Below are positions 1 through 7,527 of a stretch of 17,908 bases of DNA, in pieces. The stretch is from Gammaproteobacteria bacterium. Lineage in GTDB: Bacteria > Pseudomonadota > Gammaproteobacteria > BMS3Bbin11. The position numbers and the translations under genes were made by a program. The stretch covers positions 1-17,908 of the forward strand of contig DAOVWW010000001.1 in NCBI GenBank assembly GCA_030636465.1, written 5' to 3'. Within the stretch, counting starts at the first letter, position 1, and every line of letters begins with the position of its first letter. The notes beneath the pieces were generated by a model. That model saw only the letters and a program-made list of their open reading frames with translations. It did not search any database and had not been told where the DNA came from.

Positions 1-1017
1 AGTAAGAATAACGATAATGGCGCCTGCCATTAACATTCTATACACACCATATCGAACGACAAGTATGCCACCAATCAAGGCACCTGAAATAGTGACAAAT
101 TTACCCACCAGACCACTGACGAGACCAATTTCAGTACCGCTATAACCCATATCCTGGTAGAAAGGGAAGGCCATCACACCCAGGGTAATGTCACTCATTC
201 TGAACACAGCAATAAAAGATAAAATGAGAAAAGCATTCCAGCCATTTCGTGCAAAGAAATCAGCGAATGGGCATATGACAGCACCGACAAACCAGGCTTG
301 CAGGTTTCTTATCTTTTCAGGCAGATGTTGTTTACGTTCCAGCAATGAAAGTACACGTTCTTCCGTTTCCCACTCTTTATCTCTGAGAGCGTGATCCGGC
401 TCTGAAATGACGAATGTGCTGATGATGCCTACAATCATGAATAGAGACATGCATAGATAAGCACTGGACCAGGAGTAGAAGTCAGCGATGACGAATGCCA
501 TGCTGCCAGCGAGTATCATTCCTATACGGTACCCTAGCTGATAAGTGCCTGCCATTGCTCCCTGAAATTCATCCTCAATCGCTTCAATTCGCCAGGCATC
601 GATGGTGATGTCCTGTGTGGCGGATGAAAAAGCAGTCAGGACAGCAAAGGCAACTACAGTAGCCAGGCTGACTGTAGGATCAGATACTGATAGGGCAAGT
701 AGTCCTGTGATGACACCAATCTGAGCCAGTAGCATCCAGCTGCGACGCTGTCCAAGCCATCGGGTTAACAGCGGTAATGGCATTCGGTCGACTAGTGGAG
801 ACCAGAGAAACTTTAATCCATAGGCCAATGCAACCCAACTGACAAAGCCGATAGTGGTTTTGTCTACACCTTCTGAATTTAGCCAGGCTGACAGTGTTCC
901 GAAAACCAGCAATATGGGCAGACCTGCAGAAAAGCCAAGAAATAACATGGCCAGTACTTTGGGTTCTTTATAAATCTGGAAGGATGTTGTCCAGCTGGTA
1001 AAGGTGGATTTAGTCAT
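1..1017 (-). CDS. ampG: AmpG-family muropeptide permease (MFS), 3' end cut by the window
   Basis: Translating the reverse strand from the ATG at 1017 gives 339 open codons up to base 1, so the C-terminus lies outside the window. AmpG proteins carry anhydro-muropeptides from the periplasm to the cytoplasm for cell-wall recycling. The early part shows the typical AmpG pattern: LGFSAGLPILLVFGTLSAWL, then GVDKTTIGF, then KFLWSPLVDR, and the loop SSATQDITIDAWR followed by GYRIGM. Hydrophobic stretches recur through the protein as expected for a 12-14 helix MFS carrier. The start codon overlaps the metW stop by one base (TAATG), so it is very probably the last known gene of a metX-metW-ampG unit. 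Family assignment is firm. The exact substrate is inferred from the family, and other MFS carriers of the same branch cannot be excluded. Confidence 0.85.
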   Translation of the reverse strand, partial: MTKSTFTSWTTSFQIYKEPKVLAMLFLGFSAGLPILLVFGTLSAWLNSEGVDKTTIGFVSWVALAYGLKFLWSPLVDRMPLPLLTRWLGQRRSWMLLAQIGVITGLLALSVSDPTVSLATVVAFAVLTAFSSATQDITIDAWRIEAIEDEFQGAMAGTYQLGYRIGMILAGSMAFVIADFYSWSSAYLCMSLFMIVGIISTFVISEPDHALRDKEWETEERVLSLLERKQHLPEKIRNLQAWFVGAVICPFADFFARNGWNAFLILSFIAVFRMSDITLGVMAFPFYQDMGYSGTEIGLVSGLVGKFVTISGALIGGILVVRYGVYRMLMAGAIIVILT

Positions 1018-1622
1018 TAAACCTTTTTTCGGAAGCGGTACAAAGCAATCTCGCCAAATAGATTGGGGAATAGTTTAAGCCCAGGTCCACTCTTATTGTT
1101 ATGACTTACAGCGCGTCGCTCGAGTATTTCTATATCGAGTTTTTCACATAGTTCTTCAAAATCTTTAAGCGTGCAAAGATGGACATTGGGTGTGTTGTAC
1201 CATTCCAGGGGCAGAGTTCTGTTGACCGGCATTCTCCCTCCCAGTCCCAGTTGTATTCTCGATTTGATGTTACCAAAATTTGGAAAGGTGACGATGCCCT
1301 CAGCGCTAACGCGTAACATTTCACCCAGTAGGCGGTGCGGGTAGTTAGATGCCTGCAGTGTCATGGACAGTATTACATAGTCAAAGGAGTCTTCATCAAA
1401 ATCAGAGAGCCCGAGGTCCAGGTCGCGTTGTATGACGTTAACACCAGCATTTATACACTGGGAGATGTTTTTGTCATCAATCTCAATGCCGTAGCCTGAA
1501 ACTCCCTGATTTTTAGATAATGCGCTTAGTAATTCTCCATTGCCACAGCCAAGATCAAGCACACGGGCATTTGGACTGATCCAGTCAGAAATCACCTGAA
1601 AATCTGAACGGGAAAGGCTCAT
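1017..1622 (-). CDS. metW: Methionine biosynthesis protein MetW (SAM-fold methyltransferase-like)
   Basis: This 201-residue protein has a class I methyltransferase fold. The SAM-binding glycine loop is [12 protein letters not shown] at residues 21-32, an acidic residue follows in GYGIEID, and [12 protein letters not shown] is the motif IV region. The middle and end ([21 protein letters not shown], then [12 protein letters not shown]) match MetW. MetW is encoded next to MetX in many proteobacteria and is thought to support MetX activity in methionine synthesis; its own reaction is not well defined. The ATG overlaps the metX stop (ATGA). A Shine-Dalgarno-like GGAGAG lies six bases upstream, inside the end of metX, which supports this start and translational coupling. 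Length is normal for the family. Confidence 0.93.
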   Translation of the reverse strand: MSLSRSDFQVISDWISPNARVLDLGCGNGELLSALSKNQGVSGYGIEIDDKNISQCINAGVNVIQRDLDLGLSDFDEDSFDYVILSMTLQASNYPHRLLGEMLRVSAEGIVTFPNFGNIKSRIQLGLGGRMPVNRTLPLEWYNTPNVHLCTLKDFEELCEKLDIEILERRAVSHNNKSGPGLKLFPNLFGEIALYRFRKKV

Positions 1623-2767
1623 ATTGAACTCTCCGTGGCAATTCTTTCCATGTATGCGCCTAGCACAGACAAATATTGAGGCAGCGGAAGAAGAAAAGCA
1701 TCATGGCCATGATGAGACTCAATTTCAGCGTAACTGACATTCAGGTCATTGTCATGCAGGGCTTTGACGATTTCGTGAGAGCGCTGCGGAGAAAATCGCC
1801 AGTCACTGGTAAAAGACAGTACAAAAAAATCTGCACTGACATTAGTCATAACAGCTGAAAGATCACTTCCCGTTGCGGCTGCCGGGTCGAAATAATCAAG
1901 AGCTTTGGTCATTAATAAATATGTATTAGCATCAAACGTGCCGACAAAGCTGTCAGCCTGGTGCCTGAGGTAGCTTTCTACCTGAAATTCGACACCATAG
2001 TCAAAGTTTATTGTATCTTCCCTTAGCGCTCGACCGAATTTTTCAGCCATAATATCGTCAGACATGTAGGTAAGATGGCCGAGCATACGGGCGATGCGCA
2101 AACCGCTTTCAGGTATGGTGTCGTGTTCGTAATAATGGCCATCATAAAACGCTGGATCGGTACGAATAGCCTGGCGTGCTACTTCATTAAATGCAATGTT
2201 CTGGGCGGTCAGTTTTGGTGCTGCGGCGATGACTATGGCGTGCCGCAGACTATCTGGAAAATCGATAGCCCATTGTAAAACCTGCATGCCACCCAGACTG
2301 CCGCCGATGACAGCTGCCCATTGTTCTATGCCAAGTTTTTCGGAGAGTCTTTGTTGAGATTCAACCCAGTCACCGACTGTTACTATGGGAAAGTCAGGGC
2401 CGTAGGGTTTATCCGTCTCAGGATTTCTGGATGTTGGGCCGGTTGATCCATGGCAGCCACCAAGGTTGTTTACACCGACGACGTAGAACTTATTGGTATC
2501 AATAACTTTTCCCGGACCAACTATATTCTCCCACCAGCCAGGTTTGCGATCCTCCATGCAGTAATACCCTGCCAGATGGTGGGTGCCACTTAATGCATGG
2601 CAGACCAGTATGGCATTATCACGAGAGGTGTTTAACTCCCCATAGGTTTCGTAGACCAGTTCATACTCATCCAGTGTCGCACCACAGGCGAGTGAAAGTG
2701 GCTGGTCGAAGTGAAAAGTTGATGATTTAACAAGTCCAATTGAGCCGTCAGGTATTTTTTCAGGCAT
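1619..2767 (-). CDS. metX: Homoserine O-acyltransferase MetX (acetyl or succinyl donor)
   Basis: A 382-residue cytoplasmic alpha/beta hydrolase-fold enzyme that acylates homoserine, the committed step of methionine synthesis. The full family pattern is present: CHALSGTHH near residue 56, KPGWW near 75, [12 protein letters not shown] around 100-111, the nucleophile elbow GGSLGG with Ser157, [13 protein letters not shown] near 188, [10 protein letters not shown] with Asp322, and GHDAFLL with His355. These form the Ser-Asp-His triad. Overall it resembles the Pseudomonas-type MetX, many of which use succinyl-CoA although they look like acetyltransferases, so the donor is left open. The start codon has no obvious Shine-Dalgarno. 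A -10-like TATAAT lies about 65-70 bases upstream. The stop overlaps the metW start. Confidence 0.95.
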   Translation of the reverse strand: MPEKIPDGSIGLVKSSTFHFDQPLSLACGATLDEYELVYETYGELNTSRDNAILVCHALSGTHHLAGYYCMEDRKPGWWENIVGPGKVIDTNKFYVVGVNNLGGCHGSTGPTSRNPETDKPYGPDFPIVTVGDWVESQQRLSEKLGIEQWAAVIGGSLGGMQVLQWAIDFPDSLRHAIVIAAAPKLTAQNIAFNEVARQAIRTDPAFYDGHYYEHDTIPESGLRIARMLGHLTYMSDDIMAEKFGRALREDTINFDYGVEFQVESYLRHQADSFVGTFDANTYLLMTKALDYFDPAAATGSDLSAVMTNVSADFFVLSFTSDWRFSPQRSHEIVKALHDNDLNVSYAEIESHHGHDAFLLPLPQYLSVLGAYMERIATESSI

Positions 2768-2832
2768 CGTTTAAAAGGGTCTCATTAGTGTCGTGTTGGT
2801 GTGTAAAAAAATGGCGCCTAAAGGCAGTAGAG

Positions 2833-2838
2833 ATTATA
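2833..2838 (-). promoter_or_regulatory. Candidate -10 element of a metX promoter
   Basis: Read on the minus strand this is an exact TATAAT, in the 138-base gap between the dynamin-like gene and metX. It suggests that metX-metW-ampG can be transcribed separately from the genes upstream. No good -35 hexamer is seen 16-18 bases further upstream, and I found no terminator hairpin after the dynamin-like gene, so read-through is also possible. The gap also holds a GGCGCC palindrome followed by an A-rich run, of unknown role. Confidence 0.35.
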
Positions 2839-2905
2839 ACGAGATGAGTCGGTAGCAGGTAGTGTATTGATATAATTATTTATGCCCACCGTTTGACCCC
2901 AGAAG

Positions 2906-4816
2906 CTATTCAGAACTTTGTATGCGGGCAAGTATTCTTTGCAACGTCATAGTTTTATCTCGCAATTCGGTAATTTGCTTTTCGATGTTGGAGACGCGCT
3001 GTTCCAGGTTGCTGTGGTTAGATTTAAGTTTCTCGATGTTAGAGAGTCGCCTGCCAATCTGATCTTTATGATCTTCTATCTGAGTTGAGATAGGCTGGAG
3101 TATAGCCTTGGACCAGGCCCTCAATGCGAAATTTGTCTCATCCAGTATGCGTCTGGCACGACTTGCCATGGTGATAAAAAATCGTTTGATGACAAAGTGC
3201 TGTTCGGTAACGACCAGCATCATGCTATCACGGAACTGTTCACCATCCTGCCGTAAGTGTACGAAATCCTCGATGAAAGGTTCGATATCAAATTGTGGCG
3301 GCTGTGCCATTTCCAGTTTGTGGCGCGTTTTGAATTCTTTGTATATCCTGTCAACCAGGCCGCTTAGTTTAACTGAGCCCTTGTTGACCTCGGATAATCG
3401 TTCTTCCGCCTGATCGAAGAAATCTTTCATGCCGCGTTTCAGACCGAAGGTATTCCAGGTTTCCTGCATGGTTGCACGAGAGGCACCAATCATGAAGTCT
3501 ATATTCTTACTGCTTAAGTGCTGCCGCAGGCGTTTAGCCTGATCATTCATTATGCGTACAGTTTTATGGTAGTCATCCATCGCCAGTGACAGGCGGCGGC
3601 TTTTGGCCTGCAGCTGTTTACTCAGGGTAATCAGTATAGTTTTACTTTTTCCTCTTAGATTCAGGATTTCATGGCGTTCCTTTACCAGTCCATTGAGACG
3701 AGAGAGATAGACATCCTTGGTCGCTTTAACCATAACGCCCAGCTCTCGCTGTACTTTTCGCTGTATCAATGCCTGCTTCTTGTCAATCAGGTCATTTGAG
3801 AGCTTGTCCTCAAGTTTAGGCAAGCCGCTGCGATTTAACAGCAAACGGTCATTTTTTACTTTTGCAATCAAACCTTTTTGAGCAGATACAGGCACGACGA
3901 GATCTTCATCAATATCCAGTATGCGCGAAGTCTCTTCTATCTGTCGCCGAATGTTGGCCTGGGTAAAAGAGTCATCATGCAGATCATCCCACATGGTATC
4001 AATTTTGTTTAGAACCGCCATCACATTTTGTTCGCGGGGGTTGAGTGCGACGGTGATGTGGTTGCGCCAGATATCCATATCAGAGCGTGTGACGCCAGTA
4101 TCGGCAGCCAGGATGAACATGATGGTGTGTGCCTGAGGCAGCATGTTTAGTGTTAATTCTGGCTCAGTACCCAGTGCATTCAGCCCCGGGGTATCAAGTA
4201 TTACCAGGCCACTCTTTAGCAGAGGATGCGGATAATTAATCATTGCATGGCGCCAGACTGGCACCTGCAGCTTATTGTTTTCCAGAAGGTCCAGCGTATG
4301 TGGTGGGAAACCCAGTTCTTTGGCTTCCTGTTCAGAAATTTCTTTGGTCTGAACCAGCTGCAGCAGGGCCTCGGTCATTTGCTCAGGATCGTCTATATCC
4401 AGATCGATGCGCGACCAGTTTACTGCAGCTTCCTTATATTCATCTATGGTGAGTGAGGACTTGCGCGTCTCTATAGGCAGTAGTTGGATAAAGGGAGGAA
4501 GTTTTTCATCATAGGCGATTTCAGTTGGACACATGGTTGTGCGACCAACTGAGGAGGGCAGCAGGCGCTTTTTATAATCGGCAAAGAAGATACTATTGAT
4601 CAGCTCTGTTTTACCGCGTGAGAATTCTGCAACCAGAGCAAGCATTATTTTGTCTGATTTCAAAGAGTCAATCAGTTCAAGCACCCGAAGCTCTTCTTCA
4701 CCTTCGAGCAGACTCTCCTCATCCAGCCAACTTTTGTAGGCTTCTATTTCAGTAAGAAGGCTGGTACGCCAACTTGTATAGTTATCCAGTTTTCTTTGTA
4801 GTGCTGTGATGCTCAT
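2906..4816 (-). CDS. Bacterial dynamin-like GTPase with C-terminal coiled coil
   Basis: A 636-residue large GTPase. All G motifs are visible: P-loop AEFSRGKT (63-70), switch I region GRTTMCPTE (91-99), G3 LDTPG (207-211), G4 NKID (270-273) and G5-like SAQKG (311-315). The first P-loop Gly is Ala here; as I recall this is usual for this proteobacterial branch. After the GTPase domain there is a long helical region, and about residues 585-636 read as a heptad-rich coiled coil. No signal peptide or clear membrane span is seen. Bacterial dynamin-like proteins remodel or protect membranes, but the role of this branch is unknown to me. It sits between a yggU remnant and metX, where I would expect metX directly. 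No strong Shine-Dalgarno is seen before the ATG. The GTPase call is firm; the function is open. Confidence 0.9.
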   Translation of the reverse strand: MSITALQRKLDNYTSWRTSLLTEIEAYKSWLDEESLLEGEEELRVLELIDSLKSDKIMLALVAEFSRGKTELINSIFFADYKKRLLPSSVGRTTMCPTEIAYDEKLPPFIQLLPIETRKSSLTIDEYKEAAVNWSRIDLDIDDPEQMTEALLQLVQTKEISEQEAKELGFPPHTLDLLENNKLQVPVWRHAMINYPHPLLKSGLVILDTPGLNALGTEPELTLNMLPQAHTIMFILAADTGVTRSDMDIWRNHITVALNPREQNVMAVLNKIDTMWDDLHDDSFTQANIRRQIEETSRILDIDEDLVVPVSAQKGLIAKVKNDRLLLNRSGLPKLEDKLSNDLIDKKQALIQRKVQRELGVMVKATKDVYLSRLNGLVKERHEILNLRGKSKTILITLSKQLQAKSRRLSLAMDDYHKTVRIMNDQAKRLRQHLSSKNIDFMIGASRATMQETWNTFGLKRGMKDFFDQAEERLSEVNKGSVKLSGLVDRIYKEFKTRHKLEMAQPPQFDIEPFIEDFVHLRQDGEQFRDSMMLVVTEQHFVIKRFFITMASRARRILDETNFALRAWSKAILQPISTQIEDHKDQIGRRLSNIEKLKSNHSNLEQRVSNIEKQITELRDKTMTLQRILARIQSSE

Positions 4817-4877
4817 AATTTTTATTTACGATTACCGTATTAATTATCAAATTTATGCATATCTGTTAAGGACTAAG

Positions 4878-5070
4878 CTACAAACGCCAGACCAGCCATA
4901 CTGGTAAGCGGTGAGGCTTTTCAATTTTAACTATCTTCTTATTGTTGCTGTGCCCATTCAGTATAATTATTTGTGATTTCGGTGCACGAAATTCATTTGA
5001 GAGAAACATTTATAATCGCCTTATTGGCTTTGCCGTCTACAGTAGCTACCTTGATGCGAAGTTTTATCAT
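4878..5070 (-). pseudogene. Decayed yggU/DUF167 gene (N-terminus lost, frameshifted)
   Basis: Downstream of yggT on the minus strand an ATG at 5070 opens 25 codons that include IKVATVDGKANKAII, the core of the DUF167/YggU family (usually a PPVDGKANxAL pattern). The frame hits TGA at 4995-4993. In another frame the homology goes on at once with FLSNEFRAPKSQIIILNGHS and then NNKKIVKIE, matching the family pattern of FLAKxxxVPKSxIxxxSGxxSRxKxxxI, and runs to a TAG at 4878. The roughly 35-40 N-terminal residues of the family are absent: only about 25 bases separate the yggT stop from this ATG. DUF167 genes commonly follow yggT, so position agrees. The last dozen or so codons before the TAG look unrelated. 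A sequencing indel could explain the frameshift but not the missing N-terminus. Confidence 0.75.
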
Positions 5071-5094
5071 TATTTACCATAAATATTGTTTAAA

Positions 5095-5673
5095 TTACAG
5101 AAGCATACGTGCACCAATATCAAGTATTGGTTGAACAATCAAGCGCAAAATGAGACCAAGTAACAGAAAGACAGCCATAGGCGATAGATCTAGCATGCCG
5201 ATTGGCGGTATATATCGCCTGGCCGGCTGCATCATGAAATCAGTCAAACTGGCCAGTAATGATGTGATGGGATTGTAAAGCTGTGGATTAACCCAGGCGA
5301 TGATGATGCGGGCAAATACAGCAAACATAAACACATAAACGGTCATTTCAAGCAGCTGGCCTATTGATAATACGACCAGCCCGGCTATAGCGGGGGTTTG
5401 GCCATAGAGTAGTGCTACCAGTAATAGTTCCAGCATTTGCAGGCCGAGCATCAGCACGATTGAAGCGATGTCTACGCCTGCATAACCGGGTATGAAGCGA
5501 CGCAGGTGGCGTAACACTGGATTGGTCAGCGTGACGATGAATTGCGATACAGGATTGCGAAAAGGGGCTCTTAATATCTGAAATAGGAAACGTAGTAAAA
5601 CTGCCAGGATATAAAGCCCGAAAAGTGTCTGAATGATAAATGCTGCGCTATTTGCAAGGTACTGGCCTGTCAT
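5095..5673 (-). CDS. yggT: YggT family integral membrane protein (two YGGT repeats)
   Basis: A 192-residue hydrophobic protein with two copies of the YGGT unit. The first spans about residues 13-90, with a helix at 16-32, then FRNPVSQFIVTLTNPVLRHLRRFIP and a second helix. The second spans about 108-190, with YVFMFAVFARIIIAWVNP, then NPITSLLASLTDFMMQPARRYIP and a final helix. Each repeat has the N-P ... L-x-P-x-R-R-x-I-P pattern of the family. It is an inner-membrane protein linked in the literature to osmotic tolerance and to assembly of membrane proteins, with no defined reaction. Its ATG overlaps the proC stop (ATGA), with GGGGGCGGA just upstream as a possible ribosome site, so the two are translationally coupled. 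A yggU remnant follows. Confidence 0.92.
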   Translation of the reverse strand: MTGQYLANSAAFIIQTLFGLYILAVLLRFLFQILRAPFRNPVSQFIVTLTNPVLRHLRRFIPGYAGVDIASIVLMLGLQMLELLLVALLYGQTPAIAGLVVLSIGQLLEMTVYVFMFAVFARIIIAWVNPQLYNPITSLLASLTDFMMQPARRYIPPIGMLDLSPMAVFLLLGLILRLIVQPILDIGARMLL

Positions 5674-6494
5674 GAATCCGCCCCCAGTTCATCGCCCATT
5701 TCCTGAGAACGTTTTATTGCTGCATTGATGACATCCTGGATTAGTTGCTCGATATCACCCTGTTCAAGCTGTATCAGTCCCTGTTCAGTGGTGCCACCGG
5801 GCGAGGTCACCTTGTGGCGTAATTCTGCAGGTGAGTCTTCGGATTCTACCGCAAGTTTCGCTGCGCCCAGGACAGTCTCTATTGCTAGCAAACGACTTGT
5901 CTCTCTAGCAAGTCCTGACCGGGTCGCTGCATTTTCCATTGCTTCAATAATGCGAAATATATAGGCCGGGCCACTACCAGAAAGAGCCGTAACTATGTCT
6001 ATTTGAGATTCGTTATCGAGCCAGACTGTCAGGCCAACTGCGCGCATTACTGATTCAGCCCGATCCTTTTGCTGATCGCTAACCCGGAGGTTGGCATATA
6101 AACCCGAAGCACCACCACCGCCCAGGGCAGGTGTATTGGGCATGACCCGTATAATTGCCAGTTCTCCGCCCAGCCATTTTTCAAGATCTGCACTTCTGAC
6201 GCCGGCGGCAATCGAAATGACTGCAGGTTTTTTTTCCTGTACTACCTGCCGGAGAGGCAACGCAACTTGCTGCAGCAGCTGTGGTTTAACGGCGAACAAG
6301 ATCATGTCACAATGATTGACCAGCTCAACATTGCTTTCCATGGCTTTTACACCGTATTTTTTTTCTAACAGTTCCCGTCGATTTTTATCCGGCTCAGAGA
6401 CCTGTATTAACGAGGCCTTGTGTCCGCTGGCGAGCAGGCCGCCTATCAGGCTCTCGGACATGTTGCCGCCGCCAATAAATCCGATATTATTCAT
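5670..6494 (-). CDS. proC: Pyrroline-5-carboxylate reductase ProC
   Basis: The enzyme reduces pyrroline-5-carboxylate to proline with NAD(P)H, the last step of proline synthesis, in the cytoplasm. With the ATG at 6494 it has 274 residues, normal for the family. The N-terminal Rossmann loop is IGFIGGGNM (4-12). Further motifs are FAVKPQ (67-72), RVMPNTPAL (116-124) and the C-terminal dimer/active-site region with LSGSGPAYIF (171-180) and TSPGGTTEQGL (230-240). An in-frame TTG at 6503 could also serve as start but lies inside the last heptamer repeat unit. The ATG is preferred because the Rossmann strand follows at once. Neither start has a Shine-Dalgarno: the upstream sequence is pure TTGAAAC repeat, which is odd for a biosynthetic gene. 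Translation may depend on coupling with yggS, which stops 54 bases before. Confidence 0.95.
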   Translation of the reverse strand: MNNIGFIGGGNMSESLIGGLLASGHKASLIQVSEPDKNRRELLEKKYGVKAMESNVELVNHCDMILFAVKPQLLQQVALPLRQVVQEKKPAVISIAAGVRSADLEKWLGGELAIIRVMPNTPALGGGGASGLYANLRVSDQQKDRAESVMRAVGLTVWLDNESQIDIVTALSGSGPAYIFRIIEAMENAATRSGLARETSRLLAIETVLGAAKLAVESEDSPAELRHKVTSPGGTTEQGLIQLEQGDIEQLIQDVINAAIKRSQEMGDELGADS

Positions 6495-6496
6495 GA

Positions 6497-6552
6497 GTTT
6501 CAAGTTTCAAGTTTCAAGTTTCAAGTTTCAAGTTTCAAGTTTCAAGTTTCAA
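6497..6552. repeat. Perfect 8 x 7-bp tandem repeat (GTTTCAA / TTGAAAC)
   Basis: Eight exact, uninterrupted copies of GTTTCAA on the plus strand (56 bases). Read in the sense of the flanking genes it is TTGAAAC. It fills the whole gap between yggS and proC: the yggS stop TGA (6551-6549) is made by the first repeat unit, and the last unit ends two bases before the proC ATG. It is too short and lacks spacers, so it is not a CRISPR array. Exact copy identity suggests recent slippage or expansion. The array replaces any ribosome-binding site of proC. From memory, similar heptamer arrays occur between genes in unrelated bacteria, but I cannot check that here. Confidence 0.98.
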
Positions 6553-7241
6553 GGCTGTATTTTTGGTCGAGGTCCGAACAGTGCGGTACCCACTCTTATC
6601 ATCGTGCTGCCTTCCTCAATGGCCAGTTCAAAATCACCGGTCATCCCCATTGATAGCGTGTCTACCGTGTTGTGCAGGGTTTTAAGTTTTTTATACAAAC
6701 TGTTCATTTCACGAAATGCCAGTCTTTGTTTATCTCTATCCGAGGTGTTTTCAGGGATAGCCATCAAGCCGCGAAAGTTTATTCGTGGCAGCGTGGCGAT
6801 TGTCTCGGCTAATGCGAACAGATCTTCTTTTGAAACGCCGCCTTTACCCGCTTCTTTACTCATGCGAACCTGTATGCACACATTCAAATCTGCCAGAGAT
6901 TCCGGTCTCTGGGCTGAAAGGCGTTCAGCAATGACATGGCGATCAATGCTTTGTACCCAGTCGAAGTTTTCAGCAACAGCAGCTGTTTTATTCCTCTGTA
7001 TCTGGCCTATGAAATGCCATTCAAGCTCAAGGTCTGCAAGCTGTAAAATCTTATTTATAGCCTCCTGCAGGTAATTTTCTCCAAATGCCTGTTGCCCAAG
7101 AGCGGCAAGTGAGCGAATGGCCGTTGCGGGTCGTGTTTTGCTGACGGCCAGCAGCTTAATCTCTGCAGGCTGCCGCCCGATCCGATTAACGGCATTGATT
7201 ATTCGCTGATCCAGCTGTTCTTTTCTTGTTTCTAGGTTCAT
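6549..7241 (-). CDS. yggS: PLP homeostasis protein YggS/PLPBP (YBL036C family)
   Basis: A 230-residue single-domain TIM-barrel PLP-binding protein. It has no known catalysis; it carries pyridoxal phosphate and balances B6 vitamers and amino-acid pools. The PLP lysine is Lys35 in LLAVSKTRPA. The other family blocks are in order: FGENYLQEA (53-61), WHFIGQIQRNK (75-85), the central strand CIQVRMS (122-128), GLMAIP (158-163), LSMGMTGDF (196-204) and RVGTALFGPR (216-225). The stop codon is formed by the first unit of the heptamer array, but the C-terminus ends where the family normally ends, so it does not look truncated. Upstream of the ATG there is only a weak AGAAG, six bases away, and it belongs to the arm of the large palindrome. 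It is divergent from pilT and followed by proC. Confidence 0.95.
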   Translation of the reverse strand: MNLETRKEQLDQRIINAVNRIGRQPAEIKLLAVSKTRPATAIRSLAALGQQAFGENYLQEAINKILQLADLELEWHFIGQIQRNKTAAVAENFDWVQSIDRHVIAERLSAQRPESLADLNVCIQVRMSKEAGKGGVSKEDLFALAETIATLPRINFRGLMAIPENTSDRDKQRLAFREMNSLYKKLKTLHNTVDTLSMGMTGDFELAIEEGSTMIRVGTALFGPRPKIQP

Positions 7242-7405
7242 GCTGTACTTCTATTAATCCATGAAAATTCATATTGAATCCAAAACCTGCCATCTCTGCG
7301 TTAAGAATCTTCGCAATAGCTAGCTATTACATGCGATTCTTGTCTTGATATGACAGGTTTTGAATTTCAATCTGGCATATCCAGAATCAATAGAAGTACA
7401 CCATG
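7239..7405. repeat. Large imperfect palindrome, MITE-like, between yggS and pilT
   Basis: A near-symmetrical inverted repeat of about 167 bases fills the yggS-proximal part of the divergent spacer. The outer ends match over 16 of 17 bases (7239-7255 against 7389-7405), including an exact 12-base TGTACTTCTATT / AATAGAAGTACA. Inside, further blocks pair: ATTGAA, then CAAAACCTG-CAT, then AAGAATC. The centre is the exact 14-base palindrome AATAGCTAGCTATT at 7315-7328. CATGC occurs as a direct repeat at both ends (7239-7243 and 7402-7406), which could be a target duplication, but CATG is itself palindromic. There is no transposase gene inside. It could be a miniature transposable element or a cruciform-forming regulatory region. 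The arm reaches the yggS start codon. Confidence 0.85.
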
Positions 7406-7426
7406 CTATTGGCATTCTTTGTTTGA
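7403..7426 (+). other. Seven-codon mini-ORF mirroring the yggS start
   Basis: Because the palindrome arm carries the yggS initiation context, its mirror copy on the plus strand also has AGAAG, six bases, then ATG. That ATG opens M-L-L-A-F-F-V and a TGA stop, about 100 bases before pilT. It may be only a by-product of the inverted repeat. A short leader peptide for pilT is possible but not supported by anything else. Confidence 0.2.
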
Positions 7427-7515
7427 AGACGTATTCTACCGGATAACAATAATATATGATCTAAAAACAGCAGATGTCTCAATAACAAAAAGATTTACTG
7501 GGATACAACACTAAA

Positions 7516-7520
7516 GGGAG
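7516..7520 (+). promoter_or_regulatory. Ribosome binding site deciding the pilT start
   Basis: GGGAG lies seven bases before the ATG at 7528. It favours that ATG over the adjacent in-frame TTG at 7525. Confidence 0.75.
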
Positions 7521-7527
7521 TCCTTTG

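Noticed and set aside
6497..6552. CRISPR-like repeat
   Set aside because: Units are 7 bases and directly adjacent, with no spacers.
6316..7074. 252-codon plus-strand ORF running through the heptamer array
   Set aside because: It is antisense to proC and yggS, both of which are unmistakable. Its FKFQVSS repeats are just the translated heptamer array.
7423..7452. pilT promoter with TTGAAG as -35
   Set aside because: No acceptable -10 hexamer at 16-18 bases; the AT-rich region allows many weak matches.
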